64,000 nucleotides of DNA, from NCBI GenBank assembly GCA_002551355.1, contig NTHE01000001.1:1-64000 (forward strand). Direction: 5' to 3'. The translations under genes and the position numbers were made by a program. The notes under the pieces were generated by a model. It saw only the letters and a program-made list of their open reading frames with translations, had not been told where the DNA came from and ran no database searches. The stretch comes from Streptomyces sp. man185. Its GTDB lineage: Bacteria > Actinomycetota > Actinomycetes > Streptomycetales > Streptomycetaceae. Position 1 is the stretch's first letter, and every line of letters starts with the position of its first letter. Positions 1-12,102 of the stretch are shown one piece after another.

Positions 1-25
1 GCGTTTTCCCTTTCCGGCGAGTCCG

Positions 26-315
26 ACTCTATCAGATCCTTTCGGGCCTGATTCCCAGTCAGTGGGGCTTGTCTTCCCGGCTGTTGGGCCGTTCCGACGA
101 GTGAGACTTTAGCGGAATCCTGCGCCCCGACGCTAATCGGGGTGCGTTCCTTCGAACGCGGATTCCTCATTTCGCGCAGGCACACGAAAAGGCATGCGAC
201 ACGAGGTCGCGCGTCTGTCGTGGTTACTGCGGAATGGTTGTCCGGGGACCGACCGGGGTCGGCGCTCACGTCGGACAACTCGGAGCACACTACGGATGTG
301 TCCGGGGTGTGTCAA
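26..315 (-). promoter_or_regulatory. probable rRNA operon promoter region (minus strand, reading off the left edge)
   Basis: On the minus strand a near-consensus promoter is visible: TTGACA (315-310), 17 nt spacer, TAGTGT (292-287). Further left are two more -10-like boxes, TAAAGT (111-106) and TAGAGT (31-26). The segment around TAGAGT (GGATCTGATAGAGTCGGA) resembles, from memory, the multi-promoter leaders of Streptomyces rrn operons. No gene is visible in 1-369 itself, so I infer that a 16S-23S-5S operon begins just left of the window. The rRNA itself is not in view, so a different strongly expressed gene remains possible. Confidence 0.6.
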
Positions 316-346
316 CCCCCGGCCCGTGGTGCCGGTGGCCGGGGGT
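315..346 (-). terminator. hairpin terminator after proC
   Basis: A perfect 10-bp stem (acccccggcc, 315-324; ggccgggggt, 337-346) with a 12-nt loop lies 24 nt beyond the proC stop. It ends where the TTGACA of the next minus-strand promoter begins. There is no U-tract, as is common for Streptomyces terminators. Confidence 0.55.
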
Positions 347-369
347 CGAGGGTGGTCCTGAGCTGGGGT

Positions 370-1179
370 TCAGCCGTTGCCGGAGGCCAGTTCGCGGCTG
401 CGGTCGCGGGCCGCTTCCAGGGCGGCGATCAGGGCCGCGCGCACTCCGTGGTTCTCCAGCTCGCGGATCGCGCTGATCGTGGTGCCGGCCGGGCTGGTGA
501 CGGCCTCGCGAAGCTTGACCGGGTGTTCGCCGCTGTCGCGGAGCATGACGGCGGCGCCGATGGCGGCCTGGACGATGAGGTCGTGGGCCTGGGCGCGGGG
601 CAGGCCCAGCAGGATGCCCGCGTCGGTCATGGCCTCGACCAGGAAGTAGAAGTAGGCGGGGCCGGAGCCGGAGAGGGCGGTGGCCGCGTCCTGCTGGGAC
701 TCCGGGACGCGCAGGGTCTTGCCGACGCCGCCGAAGATCTCCTCGGCGGTGGCCAGGTGCGCGCCGGTGGCGTGGCTGCCCGCCGAGATGACCGACATGC
801 CCTCGTCGACGAGGACCGGGGTGTTGGGCATGACCCGGACGACCGGGGTGCCCGGGGTGAGCCGCTCCTCGATGAACGTGGTGGTGATGCCGGCCGCTGC
901 ACTGATGACCAGACGGTCGGCGGTGACGTGCGGGGCGAGTTCGTCCAGGAGCTTGCCCATGTCCTGCGGCTTGACCGCGAGGATGAGGATGTCGGCGTTC
1001 TTGGCCGCCTCCGCGTTGGTGACGGACTCGACCCCGTACCGCGTGTGCAGTTCCTGGGCCCGGTCGCCGCGGCGGGTGGTCACCAGGAGGTCGGCCGGTC
1101 GCCAGCCTGCCCGGATCATCCCGCTGAGCAGGGCCTCGCCGATCTTGCCGGTGCCGAGGACTGCGACTGTCTGGGTCAT
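370..1179 (-). CDS. proC: pyrroline-5-carboxylate reductase
   Basis: ProC catalyses the last step of proline synthesis, NAD(P)H-dependent reduction of 1-pyrroline-5-carboxylate to proline, in the cytoplasm. The 269-residue protein has the usual family length. The N-terminal Rossmann dinucleotide motif GTGKIG is at about residues 9-14. The central helix-rich dimerisation domain carries the family signature region GSGPAYFYF (about 171-179). It is a single gene ending in a hairpin at 315-346, and the upstream gap to the ABC permease is 60 nt. Nothing looks unusual. Confidence 0.95.
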   Translation of the reverse strand: MTQTVAVLGTGKIGEALLSGMIRAGWRPADLLVTTRRGDRAQELHTRYGVESVTNAEAAKNADILILAVKPQDMGKLLDELAPHVTADRLVISAAAGITTTFIEERLTPGTPVVRVMPNTPVLVDEGMSVISAGSHATGAHLATAEEIFGGVGKTLRVPESQQDAATALSGSGPAYFYFLVEAMTDAGILLGLPRAQAHDLIVQAAIGAAVMLRDSGEHPVKLREAVTSPAGTTISAIRELENHGVRAALIAALEAARDRSRELASGNG

Positions 1180-1239
1180 GCGTTCACCCTCCGGGCGGTG
1201 CTGGGCTGTGCTCTCCCCGTCATCCTCGCATCGGGGTTC

Positions 1240-2037
1240 TCACGGTGTACGGCGGCGGAGGGTGATCGCACCGATGCAGAGGACCAGGAGGGCGCTGCCC
1301 GCGACCACGGCGATGTCGCGGACGAAGTCGCCGGTGATGTCGGGGTGGTGCAGGACCTGGTTCATGCCGTCGACGGCGTACGACATGGGCAGGACGTTCG
1401 AGATCGCCTCCAGGGCGGGGTGCATCGCCTCGCGCGGGGTGAACAGGCCGCACAGCAGGAGCTGGGGGAAGATCACCGCCGGCATGAACTGCACCGCCTG
1501 GAATTCGGACGCGGCGAACGCGGAGACGAAGAGGCCGAGCGCGGTGCCGAGCAGCGCGTCGAGCAGGGCGACCAGGAGCAGCAGCCAGGGCGAGCCGATG
1601 ACGTCCAGGCCCAGCAGCCAGATGGAGACGGCCGTCGCGAGCGCCGACTGGAGAGCCGCGACCGCGCCGAACGCGAGGGCGTATCCCGCGATCAGGTCGC
1701 CCTTGCCGAGCGGGAGGGCGAGGAGGCGTTCCAGGGTGCCCGAGGTGCGTTCGCGCAGGGTCGCGATCGAGGTCACCAGGAACATCGTGATCAGCGGGAA
1801 GATGCCGAGGAGGGAGGCCCCGATGGAGTCGAAGGTGTCGGGGCTGCCGTCGAAGACGTAACGGAGCAGGGTGATCAGCAGGACCGGGACGATCACCAGG
1901 AGGGCGATCGTGCGGGGGTCGTGCGTCAGCTGGCGCAGGACCCGGCCCGCGGTGGCGGTCGTACGGGACGGGGTGAGCGGGCGGGCCGGGGCGGCTCCGC
2001 TCGTGGGCAGGGCCGGGTTGGGGGCGGTGGCGGTCAT
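1240..2037 (-). CDS. ABC-2 type transporter permease (DrrB-like)
   Basis: A 265-residue integral membrane protein with about six hydrophobic segments, for example VLRQLTHDPRTIALLVIVPVLL near residue 35 (shown here only as a landmark run of mixed residues), then segments near 75, 115, 145, 180 and 235. The arginine-rich loop ATLRERTSGTLERL between segments 2 and 3 is typical of ABC-2 permeases of drug or polyketide exporters. Its ATG overlaps the stop of the ATPase gene by 4 nt (ATGA), so the two are translationally coupled and should form one exporter. The substrate cannot be told from sequence. Confidence 0.88.
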   Translation of the reverse strand: MTATAPNPALPTSGAAPARPLTPSRTTATAGRVLRQLTHDPRTIALLVIVPVLLITLLRYVFDGSPDTFDSIGASLLGIFPLITMFLVTSIATLRERTSGTLERLLALPLGKGDLIAGYALAFGAVAALQSALATAVSIWLLGLDVIGSPWLLLLVALLDALLGTALGLFVSAFAASEFQAVQFMPAVIFPQLLLCGLFTPREAMHPALEAISNVLPMSYAVDGMNQVLHHPDITGDFVRDIAVVAGSALLVLCIGAITLRRRTP

Positions 2038-2876
2038 CGGGACGCCTCTTCGGTGAGGGGTGCGGCTTCGTCGACCAGGCGCAGGAACGCCTCCTCGACC
2101 GTGGCCGTGCCGGTGCGGTGGCGCAAGGCGTCCGGGGTGTCCTCGGCGAGGATCCGGCCGTCGCGCATCAGGAGCAGGCGGTGGCAGCGCTCGGCCTCGT
2201 CCATGACGTGGGAAGAGATGAGGAGCGCGGTGCCCCGGTCGGCGGCCAGGCGGTGGAAGAGGTCCCAGAGGTCCCGGCGGAGTACGGGGTCGAGCCCGAC
2301 GGTCGGTTCGTCCAGGACCAGCAGGTCCGGGGTACCGAGGAGAGCGACGGCCAGCGAGACGCGGCTGCGCTGGCCGCCGGAGAGCGCGCCGGCGAGGGCG
2401 TCGGCGCGGGTGGTCAGGTCGACGTCGTCGATGGCGCGGGTGACGGCGTCGCGGCGGGCGTCGCGGTGGGCGCGGCCGGGGTGCAGGACGGCGGCGAAGT
2501 AGTCGAGGTTCTGCCGGACGGTGAGGTCGGTGAAGACGGAGGGCGCCTGGGTGACGTAGCCGATGCGGGGGCGCAGGGCCGGGTCCCCGGCGGGATGGCC
2601 CAGGACGTCGAGGGTGCCGGTCACCTTGGCCTGGGTGCCGACCACCGCCCGCATGAGGGTGGTCTTGCCGCAGCCCGAGGGGCCGAGGAGGCCGGTGATG
2701 CTGCCGGGGCGGACGGTGAAGTCGAGTGCGCGCAGGACGGTGCGGTCACCCCGGACGACGGTGAGGCCGCGGGCTTCGATCGCCGGGTCCGGCGGTGGGG
2801 GCGGAGGCGGAGCCGCGTGCGGGGTCGGGTGCGTCGTGGGGGCGGCCGGCGCCGGCCCGGGTTCATAATTCATCAT
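2034..2876 (-). CDS. ABC transporter ATP-binding protein (DrrA-like)
   Basis: An ATPase of about 280 residues that powers the downstream ABC-2 permease. After a proline-rich N-terminus (about residues 5-30) comes the nucleotide-binding domain: Walker A GPSGCGKT, Q-loop around GYVTQAP, signature LSGGQ, Walker B LLVLDEPTVGLDP and the switch histidine in SSHVMDE. Two ATGs in tandem (2876 and 2873) start the gene with no Shine-Dalgarno sequence. Together with a -10-like box at 2889-2884, this suggests a leaderless message. The start codon lies inside a perfect inverted repeat (2867-2886), so the pair is probably repressed by an unlinked regulator. Confidence 0.9.
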   Translation of the reverse strand: MMNYEPGPAPAAPTTHPTPHAAPPPPPPPDPAIEARGLTVVRGDRTVLRALDFTVRPGSITGLLGPSGCGKTTLMRAVVGTQAKVTGTLDVLGHPAGDPALRPRIGYVTQAPSVFTDLTVRQNLDYFAAVLHPGRAHRDARRDAVTRAIDDVDLTTRADALAGALSGGQRSRVSLAVALLGTPDLLVLDEPTVGLDPVLRRDLWDLFHRLAADRGTALLISSHVMDEAERCHRLLLMRDGRILAEDTPDALRHRTGTATVEEAFLRLVDEAAPLTEEASR

Positions 2877-2886
2877 GTGATGAATT
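2867..2886. promoter_or_regulatory. perfect palindromic operator over the ABC exporter start codon
   Basis: The inverted repeat is AATTCATCA-tg-TGATGAATT, with 9-bp arms and a 2-nt spacer, strikingly A+T-rich for this genome. It covers the ATG pair of the ATPase gene. It also touches a -10-like AAGAAT (2889-2884) that sits 17 nt downstream of TTGACG (2912-2907) on the minus strand. A dimeric repressor bound here would block initiation. No regulator gene is adjacent. The function is inferred. Confidence 0.7.
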
Positions 2887-2912
2887 CTTCGCCCGGCAAG
2901 GCCGCCCGTCAA
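2884..2912 (-). promoter_or_regulatory. candidate promoter of the ABC exporter operon
   Basis: On the minus strand, TTGACG (2912-2907) is followed after 17 nt by AAGAAT (2889-2884), which would place transcription start at or within 1-2 nt of the ATG at 2876. A second TTGACG occurs at 2929-2924 within a short direct repeat (cgtcaagagggg). This is a pattern match only. Confidence 0.4.
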
Positions 2913-2972
2913 GAGGGGAGAGCCGTCAAGAGGGGGAGACCCGCCACGAGAGGGGAGGAGGGTGGGAATGAC

Positions 2973-3003
2973 TCGGCCCGCCGACGTGGTGTCGGCGGGC
3001 CGA
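2973..3003 (-). terminator. hairpin terminator after the 187-residue membrane protein gene
   Basis: A perfect 13-bp stem (TCGGCCCGCCGAC, 2973-2985; complement 2991-3003) has a 5-nt loop. It lies 31 nt beyond the stop at 3035, between two minus-strand transcription units. Confidence 0.75.
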
Positions 3004-3034
3004 TTCGTGGGTGCGTGCGGTGGGGCTTCGGTTC

Positions 3035-3598
3035 TCAGCCGCGCTTCGGACGCTTGCGGCCCGACGCCTTGCGGGCCGCCGGGTTGCCGGTTCGGGTCGA
3101 GCGGCGCTTGTCGAACCGGGCGCGGGCCTTCTCGTACTCGGTGCGGCGCAGCTTCTCGCCCGGGGCCTCGGTGAGCGAACGGACGAAGTAGGCGAGGAGC
3201 GAGCCGATGAAACCGATGGACTTCAGGCCGCGCAGGGAGTCCTCGCGGGCCGGGTCCTCGGGGCGGGCGCCGAAGCCCTCCCAGGTCTTGCGGAACGCGA
3301 TGGCGCTGCAGACGGAGAACATCGCGATGACGAGAATCCCGACGAAGCTCCCGACCTCCGCGATCTGCAGGCCTTCGTAGGCGAAGCGCAGGACGAAGCA
3401 GGCGGCCACCGCGGCGGCCAGGGAGCCGACGGCGACGCCGGCGCGGCGGAGCCCGTAACCGCCGTCGTGGTCGACCCACGTCGTGCCGAAGAAACGGATG
3501 GGCTCGGGCTGCGGGCCCGGGGGCGTGGCCGTGGGGGAGCCGCCGGAGGGTGTTCCTCCGGTGGGCGGGGTGCCGGGGGCTGCGCTGTTCTCGCTCAC
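3035..3598 (-). CDS. conserved actinobacterial membrane protein of unknown function
   Basis: A 187-residue protein I do not assign to a functional family. Residues 1-34 are rich in Pro, Gly, Ser and Thr. Two clear hydrophobic segments follow at about 52-72 and 83-102, with a shorter one near 130-138. The C-terminal 45 residues are strongly basic (RRTEYEKARARFDKRR, ending KRPKRG). It could be a two- or three-pass inner-membrane protein with a cytosolic basic tail. A strong hairpin follows the stop. The neighbours (ABC exporter downstream, SH3-like protein upstream) give no functional link. Confidence 0.75.
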   Translation of the reverse strand: MSENSAAPGTPPTGGTPSGGSPTATPPGPQPEPIRFFGTTWVDHDGGYGLRRAGVAVGSLAAAVAACFVLRFAYEGLQIAEVGSFVGILVIAMFSVCSAIAFRKTWEGFGARPEDPAREDSLRGLKSIGFIGSLLAYFVRSLTEAPGEKLRRTEYEKARARFDKRRSTRTGNPAARKASGRKRPKRG

Positions 3599-3642
3599 GG
3601 GGTCGATTATCCCCGTTGCCCCCGGCCGTGCGGGTGGGCCCG

Positions 3643-3975
3643 TCAGTCGCAGCGCGGTGCGATGTAGCCGTCTCGCCCCGTGTGGACGTAGGCGTCCGCG
3701 ACGAACTGGCCGTTGGCGATGTTGTCCCAGAGGTTCGACGTGCCGTACGGGCCGGTGACCCGCTCCCCCGGCTTCTGGCAGTAGATCGGGATCTTCTGGT
3801 CGTACGGCAGGGTCCTGACGATGCGGTAGCTGGTGCCCGGTCCGGTACGGACGTTGACCCGGTAGCCCGGGGCGATCGGGTAGCGGGTGCCGGAGGCGGT
3901 GGTCTCCGCCGCGAGCTCCGCCGTCGCCGCCCCCTCGGCCGCCGCCGGTTCCTGCGTGTGCTCTTCAACGCTCAT
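3643..3975 (-). CDS. small SH3-like (SH3b) protein
   Basis: About 110 residues. The C-terminal half matches the bacterial SH3 pattern: YRVNVRTGPGTSYRIVRTL at about 44-62, then IPIYCQKPGERVTG and a closing segment GRDGYIAPRCD. The start at 3975 was chosen because GGGGGAG stands 6-7 nt before the ATG; a longer frame reaching 4059 lacks a ribosome binding site. The N-terminus is acidic and Ala-rich with no signal peptide, unusual for SH3b proteins, which are mostly secreted and bind the cell wall. Export by another route or a cytoplasmic role are both possible. Confidence 0.72.
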   Translation of the reverse strand: MSVEEHTQEPAAAEGAATAELAAETTASGTRYPIAPGYRVNVRTGPGTSYRIVRTLPYDQKIPIYCQKPGERVTGPYGTSNLWDNIANGQFVADAYVHTGRDGYIAPRCD

Positions 3976-4107
3976 ATGAGTCTCCCCCGTTGAGAAACGC
4001 GTACGCCTGGCGCGTACGACGCGCAGGCTAGCAAGCCCCGTGCCTCTCGTACGCACCATCGACTAGGCTCCGTGCGTCGCATGCGCACGAACACACGGGG
4101 GTGGGCG

Positions 4108-6279
<2,172 letters not shown>

Positions 6280-6321
6280 GGGCCCGGGTCCGGCCCCAGG
6301 TTCCCGGGGCTCCGCCCCGGA

Positions 6322-6349
6322 CCCCGCTCCTCGATCGCCGGAGGGGCTG
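6322..6349 (+). repeat. degenerate copy of the dispersed 28-bp repeat
   Basis: The run ccccgctcctcgatcgccgg continues to gaggggct and resembles the repeats at 16912, 17010, 40748 and 40808 (core cctca-a/g-cgccggacgggct), with several mismatches. It lies in the gap between the convergent kinase and ilvD genes. Confidence 0.45.
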
Positions 6350-6365
6350 AAAGGGGTCACCCGGA

Positions 6366-6407
6366 GGCACCTCCCTACCCCGAGGCGGCTCCGGGTACGG
6401 AGGTGCC
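6366..6407. terminator. bidirectional terminator between the kinase gene and ilvD
   Basis: A 15-bp stem with one mismatch (ggcacctccctaccc, 6366-6380; gggtacggaggtgcc, 6393-6407) has a 12-nt loop. It sits in the 194-nt gap between convergent genes, so it can serve both. Confidence 0.65.
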
Positions 6408-6473
6408 CAAAGCAGCGCCCGGGAAGGTGCCCGAAGGGCCCGGGAAGGGCCGCTGAGCCGCTGGGACGGAAGG

Positions 6474-8324
6474 TCAGCCGAGCTTGGAGATGTCGCGGAC
6501 CGCGCCGCGGTCGGCGCTCGTCGCCATCGCGGCGTAGGCGCGCAGCGCGGCCGAGACCTTGCGCTCGCGGTTCTTCGGCGCGTACACGCCGTTCAACGCC
6601 TCGCGGCGGGTGGCCAGTTCGGCGTCGTCGACGAGCAGCTCGATGGAGCGGTTCGGGATGTCGATGCGGATCCGGTCACCGTCCTCGACCAGCGCGATGG
6701 TGCCGCCGGAGGCCGCCTCGGGCGAGGCGTGGCCGATGGAGAGGCCCGACGTACCGCCGGAGAAACGGCCGTCGGTGACCAGCGCGCAGACCTTGCCCAG
6801 GCCCCGGCCCTTGAGGAAGGAGGTGGGGTAGAGCATCTCCTGCATGCCGGGGCCGCCGCGCGGGCCCTCGTAACGGATGACGACGACGTCGCCCGGCTCG
6901 ATCTCCTTGCGGAGGATCTTGTCGACCGCCTCGTCCTGCGACTCGCAGACGACCGCCGGACCCTCGAAGGTCCAGATCGACTCGTCGACGCCGGCCGTCT
7001 TCACGACACAGCCGTCCACCGCGAGGTTGCCCTTGAGGACGGCGAGTCCGCCGTCCTTGGAGTAGGCGTGCTCGACGTCGCGGATGCAGCCTCCCGCCGC
7101 GTCCAGGTCGAGGGTGTCCCACCGCTCCGACTGGGAGAAGGCGGTCGCGGAGCGGACGCAGCCGGGGGCGGCGTGCCACATCTCGACGGCCTCGGGGGAC
7201 GGGGAGCCGCCGCGCACGTCCCAGTTCTTCAGCCACTCGGCGAGAGTGTCGGAGTGCACCGAGTGGACGTCCTCGTTGAGCAGACCGCCGCGGTGCAGCT
7301 CCCCGAGGAGGGCGGGGATGCCGCCGGCCCGGTGGACGTCCTCCATGTAGTACGTGCCGCCGGGGGCGACGTTGGGGGCGACCTTGGAGAGGCACGGGAC
7401 GCGGCGCGAGACCTCGTTGATGTCGTCGAGGTCGTACGCCAGCCGCGCCTCCTCGGCGGCGGCCAGCAGGTGCAGGATCGTGTTGGTCGAGCCGCCCATG
7501 GCGATGTCCAGCGCCATCGCGTTGTCGAACGCGGCGCGGGTGCCGATCGAGCGCGGCAGGACCGTCTCGTCGTCCTGCTCGTAGTAGCGCTTGGTGATCT
7601 CGACGACCGTGCGGCCGGCGTTCTCGTACAGCGCCTTGCGGGCGGTGTGGGTGGCGAGGACGGAGCCGTTGCCGGGGAGGGAGAGGCCGAGGACCTCGGT
7701 CAGGCAGTTCATCGAGTTGGCGGTGAACATGCCGGAACAGCTGCCGCAGGTGGGGCAGGCGTTCTCCTCGATACGGAGGATGTCCTCGTCGGAGATGGAC
7801 TCGTCGACCGCGTCGCTGATCGCGTTGACCAGGTCGAGTTTTCGCACGGTGCCGTCGACGAGGGTGGCCTTGCCGGCCTCCATCGGGCCGCCGGAGACGA
7901 AGACGGTCGGGATGTTGAGGCGCATGGCGGCCATCAGCATGCCCGGGGTGATCTTGTCGCAGTTGGAGATGCAGATCAGCGCGTCCGCGCAGTGCGCCTC
8001 GACCATGTACTCGACGGAGTCGGCGATCAGGTCGCGGGAGGGCAGGCTGTAGAGCATGCCGCCGTGGCCCATCGCGATGCCGTCGTCCACGGCGATGGTG
8101 TTGAACTCGCGCGGGACCGCGCCCGCCGCCTGGATCGCCTCGGAGACGATCCGGCCGACCGGGGCGAGGTGGGTGTGGCCGGGGACGAACTCGGTGAACG
8201 AGTTGGCGACCGCGATGATCGGCTTGCCGATGTCCGCGCTCGCTACGCCCGACGCGCGCATAAGGGCGCGCGCGCCCGCCATGTTGCGTCCGTGGGTGAC
8301 CGTGCGGGACCTCAGCTGGGGCAT
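6474..8324 (-). CDS. ilvD: dihydroxy-acid dehydratase
   Basis: IlvD dehydrates 2,3-dihydroxy-3-isovalerate and -3-methylvalerate to the 2-keto acids, the third common step of valine and isoleucine synthesis. The protein is 616 residues, the expected length. The iron-sulfur cysteines are visible in [10 protein letters not shown] (C122) and [13 protein letters not shown] (C190, C193, C196). The ATG at 8324 is preceded by GAAGGAG at 9-10 nt; the frame stays open another 460 nt upstream but that part overlaps the TetR gene and has no homology. It stands alone and ends in a shared hairpin. Confidence 0.96.
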   Translation of the reverse strand: MPQLRSRTVTHGRNMAGARALMRASGVASADIGKPIIAVANSFTEFVPGHTHLAPVGRIVSEAIQAAGAVPREFNTIAVDDGIAMGHGGMLYSLPSRDLIADSVEYMVEAHCADALICISNCDKITPGMLMAAMRLNIPTVFVSGGPMEAGKATLVDGTVRKLDLVNAISDAVDESISDEDILRIEENACPTCGSCSGMFTANSMNCLTEVLGLSLPGNGSVLATHTARKALYENAGRTVVEITKRYYEQDDETVLPRSIGTRAAFDNAMALDIAMGGSTNTILHLLAAAEEARLAYDLDDINEVSRRVPCLSKVAPNVAPGGTYYMEDVHRAGGIPALLGELHRGGLLNEDVHSVHSDTLAEWLKNWDVRGGSPSPEAVEMWHAAPGCVRSATAFSQSERWDTLDLDAAGGCIRDVEHAYSKDGGLAVLKGNLAVDGCVVKTAGVDESIWTFEGPAVVCESQDEAVDKILRKEIEPGDVVVIRYEGPRGGPGMQEMLYPTSFLKGRGLGKVCALVTDGRFSGGTSGLSIGHASPEAASGGTIALVEDGDRIRIDIPNRSIELLVDDAELATRREALNGVYAPKNRERKVSAALRAYAAMATSADRGAVRDISKLG

Positions 8325-8488
8325 CGTCGCTCGCTCCTTCGGCAGGGGTGCTGCCTCCGACAGTTGGGAAAAGACTGTCTTCGAGCGTACGCCCCGGATC
8401 CAAGATCTGGACAGGCTGTCCGGAATGCGGGACGTGGTGGTCGGTGGGTGGTCATCCCCGCCGGTGAGCGCTCGGGCCCCGGCCCGCT

Positions 8489-9160
8489 TCAGCCCTCGCC
8501 CAAGTATCTCTGGAGCGTGGGGGCGACCATCGCCACGATGTCCTCCGGGTCGGCGGAGGCGAGCGGCTCGGCGCGGACCACGTACCGGAGCATCGCGATG
8601 CCGAGCATGTGCGAGGCGGCCAGCTCGGCGCGGAAGGTGGGGTCCGGCACGTCCAGCTCGGCCGCGATCCGTTCCAGCAGCCGCCGCAGCACGAAGTCGC
8701 GCAGGACGTTCGCCGCTGCCTCGTGGGTGACCGCCGAGCGCAGGATCGCCAGGAGGGGCGTACGGGTGCCCGGGTCCTCCCACACGGAGAGGAAGAACCG
8801 CGCCAGCCGCTCCCCCATGCTCTCCGGCGGGCCGCCGAGCACGGCGGGCAGGACCAGGGCGGGCTCGAAGGTGACCTCGATGGCGGCGGCGAAGACCTCG
8901 TCCTTCGTGCCGAAGTAGTGGTGGACGAGCGCCGCGTCGACCCCGGCGGCCTTGGCGATGCCCCGGATCGACGTCTTGTCGTAGCCGCGCTCCGCGAACT
9001 CGGTGCGGGCCGCCTCCAGGATGCGCGTACGGGCGTCGGGGCCGTCGGCGGAGGCCTTGCGGGAGGGGCGGCCCCGGCGCCGCGGGGCGGGAGCGTCCTC
9101 GGTCACGGGCGATGGATCGGGCTCCCCGGCCTCGGGCCGCCGGTCGGGCTCCCCGGTCAC
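8489..9160 (-). CDS. TetR-family transcriptional regulator
   Basis: A one-component repressor of about 223 residues if translated from the GTG at 9160, which overlaps the stop of the isomerase gene by GTGA. A second GTG at 9106 would give 205 residues. The TetR helix-turn-helix is clear: [23 protein letters not shown] followed by [17 protein letters not shown] (given here as two segments). The ligand-binding half has the TetR_C-like region with no recognisable ligand signature. The coupling suggests co-expression with the sugar-phosphate isomerase; the regulated gene is unknown. Confidence 0.88.
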   Translation of the reverse strand: MTGEPDRRPEAGEPDPSPVTEDAPAPRRRGRPSRKASADGPDARTRILEAARTEFAERGYDKTSIRGIAKAAGVDAALVHHYFGTKDEVFAAAIEVTFEPALVLPAVLGGPPESMGERLARFFLSVWEDPGTRTPLLAILRSAVTHEAAANVLRDFVLRRLLERIAAELDVPDPTFRAELAASHMLGIAMLRYVVRAEPLASADPEDIVAMVAPTLQRYLGEG

Positions 9161-10002
9161 GGGCGGTGAATCTTCACGGACGGGTCGGGGGCGACGGAGG
9201 CGGTGGCCAGGTGGAGGCGGGTGAAGGCCAGCGCCTCGGCGAGGTCGGCCTCGCGTTCGGCGGAGGACATCGCGCGACGGGTGTTGACCTCGATGACGAC
9301 GTGGCCGTCGAAGGACGTGCGGGCCAGGCGCTCCAGCAGCTCCGCGCACGGCTGGTCGCCCCGGCCGGGCACCAGGTGCTCGTCCTTGGCCGAGCCCTTG
9401 CCGTCGGCGAGGTGGACGTGGGCGAGCCGGTCGCCCATCCGGTCCACCATGGCGAGCGCCTCGGTGCGGGCGGTCGCGGTGTGCGAGAGGTCGACCGTGA
9501 AGTGCCGGTAGTCGTCGTTGGTGACGTCCCAGTCGGGGGCGTACGCGAGCATCTCGCGGTCCCGGTAGCGCCAGGGGTACATGTTCTCGACGGCGAACCG
9601 GACGTCCGTCTCGTCCGCCATCCGCCAGATCCCGGTCACAAAGTCCTTGGCGTAGTTGCGCTGCCACCGGAACGGCGGGTGCACCACGACCGTGGAGGCG
9701 CCGAGCTTCTCGGCGGCGGCCTTCGCCCGCTGGAGCTTGACCCAGGGGTCGGTGGACCAGACGCGCTGGGTGATCAGGAGGCAGGGGGCGTGCACCGCGA
9801 GTATCGGCACCCGGTGGTAGTCGGAGAGCCGGCGCAGGGCCTCGACGTCCTGGCTGACGGGGTCGGTCCAGACCATGACCTCGACGCCGTCGTACCCCAG
9901 GCGCGCGGCGATCTCGAAGGCCGTCGCGGTGGACTCGGGGTAGACCGAGGCCGTAGACAGGGCGACCTTCGCATCGGGGATGCGCACCACTGGTTCTGCC
10001 AC
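9157..10002 (-). CDS. sugar phosphate isomerase/epimerase (xylose isomerase-like TIM barrel)
   Basis: A 281-residue AP-endonuclease-2/xylose isomerase-like TIM-barrel protein. Barrel metal-ligand regions can be seen: [18 protein letters not shown] (His), FAVENMYPW (Glu), [11 protein letters not shown] (Asp/His), HVHLADG (His), and [10 protein letters not shown] (Glu). These residues normally bind a divalent metal. The substrate is not predictable. The start is the GTG at 10002 just after a weak GTCCAG; an in-frame upstream extension to 10125 has no supporting features. The gene is coupled to the TetR regulator downstream. Confidence 0.85.
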   Translation of the reverse strand: MAEPVVRIPDAKVALSTASVYPESTATAFEIAARLGYDGVEVMVWTDPVSQDVEALRRLSDYHRVPILAVHAPCLLITQRVWSTDPWVKLQRAKAAAEKLGASTVVVHPPFRWQRNYAKDFVTGIWRMADETDVRFAVENMYPWRYRDREMLAYAPDWDVTNDDYRHFTVDLSHTATARTEALAMVDRMGDRLAHVHLADGKGSAKDEHLVPGRGDQPCAELLERLARTSFDGHVVIEVNTRRAMSSAEREADLAEALAFTRLHLATASVAPDPSVKIHRP

Positions 10003-10077
10003 CTGGACAGCGTACGGGCAGTGATGCGCCACTCCGAGAGGTCCTGGCCGAAAGTGATCAGGGCCATGGGCCCGTGA

Positions 10078-12072
<1,995 letters not shown>

Positions 12073-12102
12073 GACCGGCCCCGGCGGGCCCGGTCGTCCT
12101 CC

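Noticed and set aside
142..2502. A 786-codon plus-strand open frame
   Set aside because: It runs antisense through proC, the permease and the ATPase gene, has low-complexity Gly/Arg/Asp content and no family match. It is a frame shadow typical of G+C-rich DNA.
8325..8783. In-frame N-terminal extension of ilvD
   Set aside because: It overlaps the TetR gene, has no homology to IlvD, and a good ribosome site precedes the ATG at 8324.
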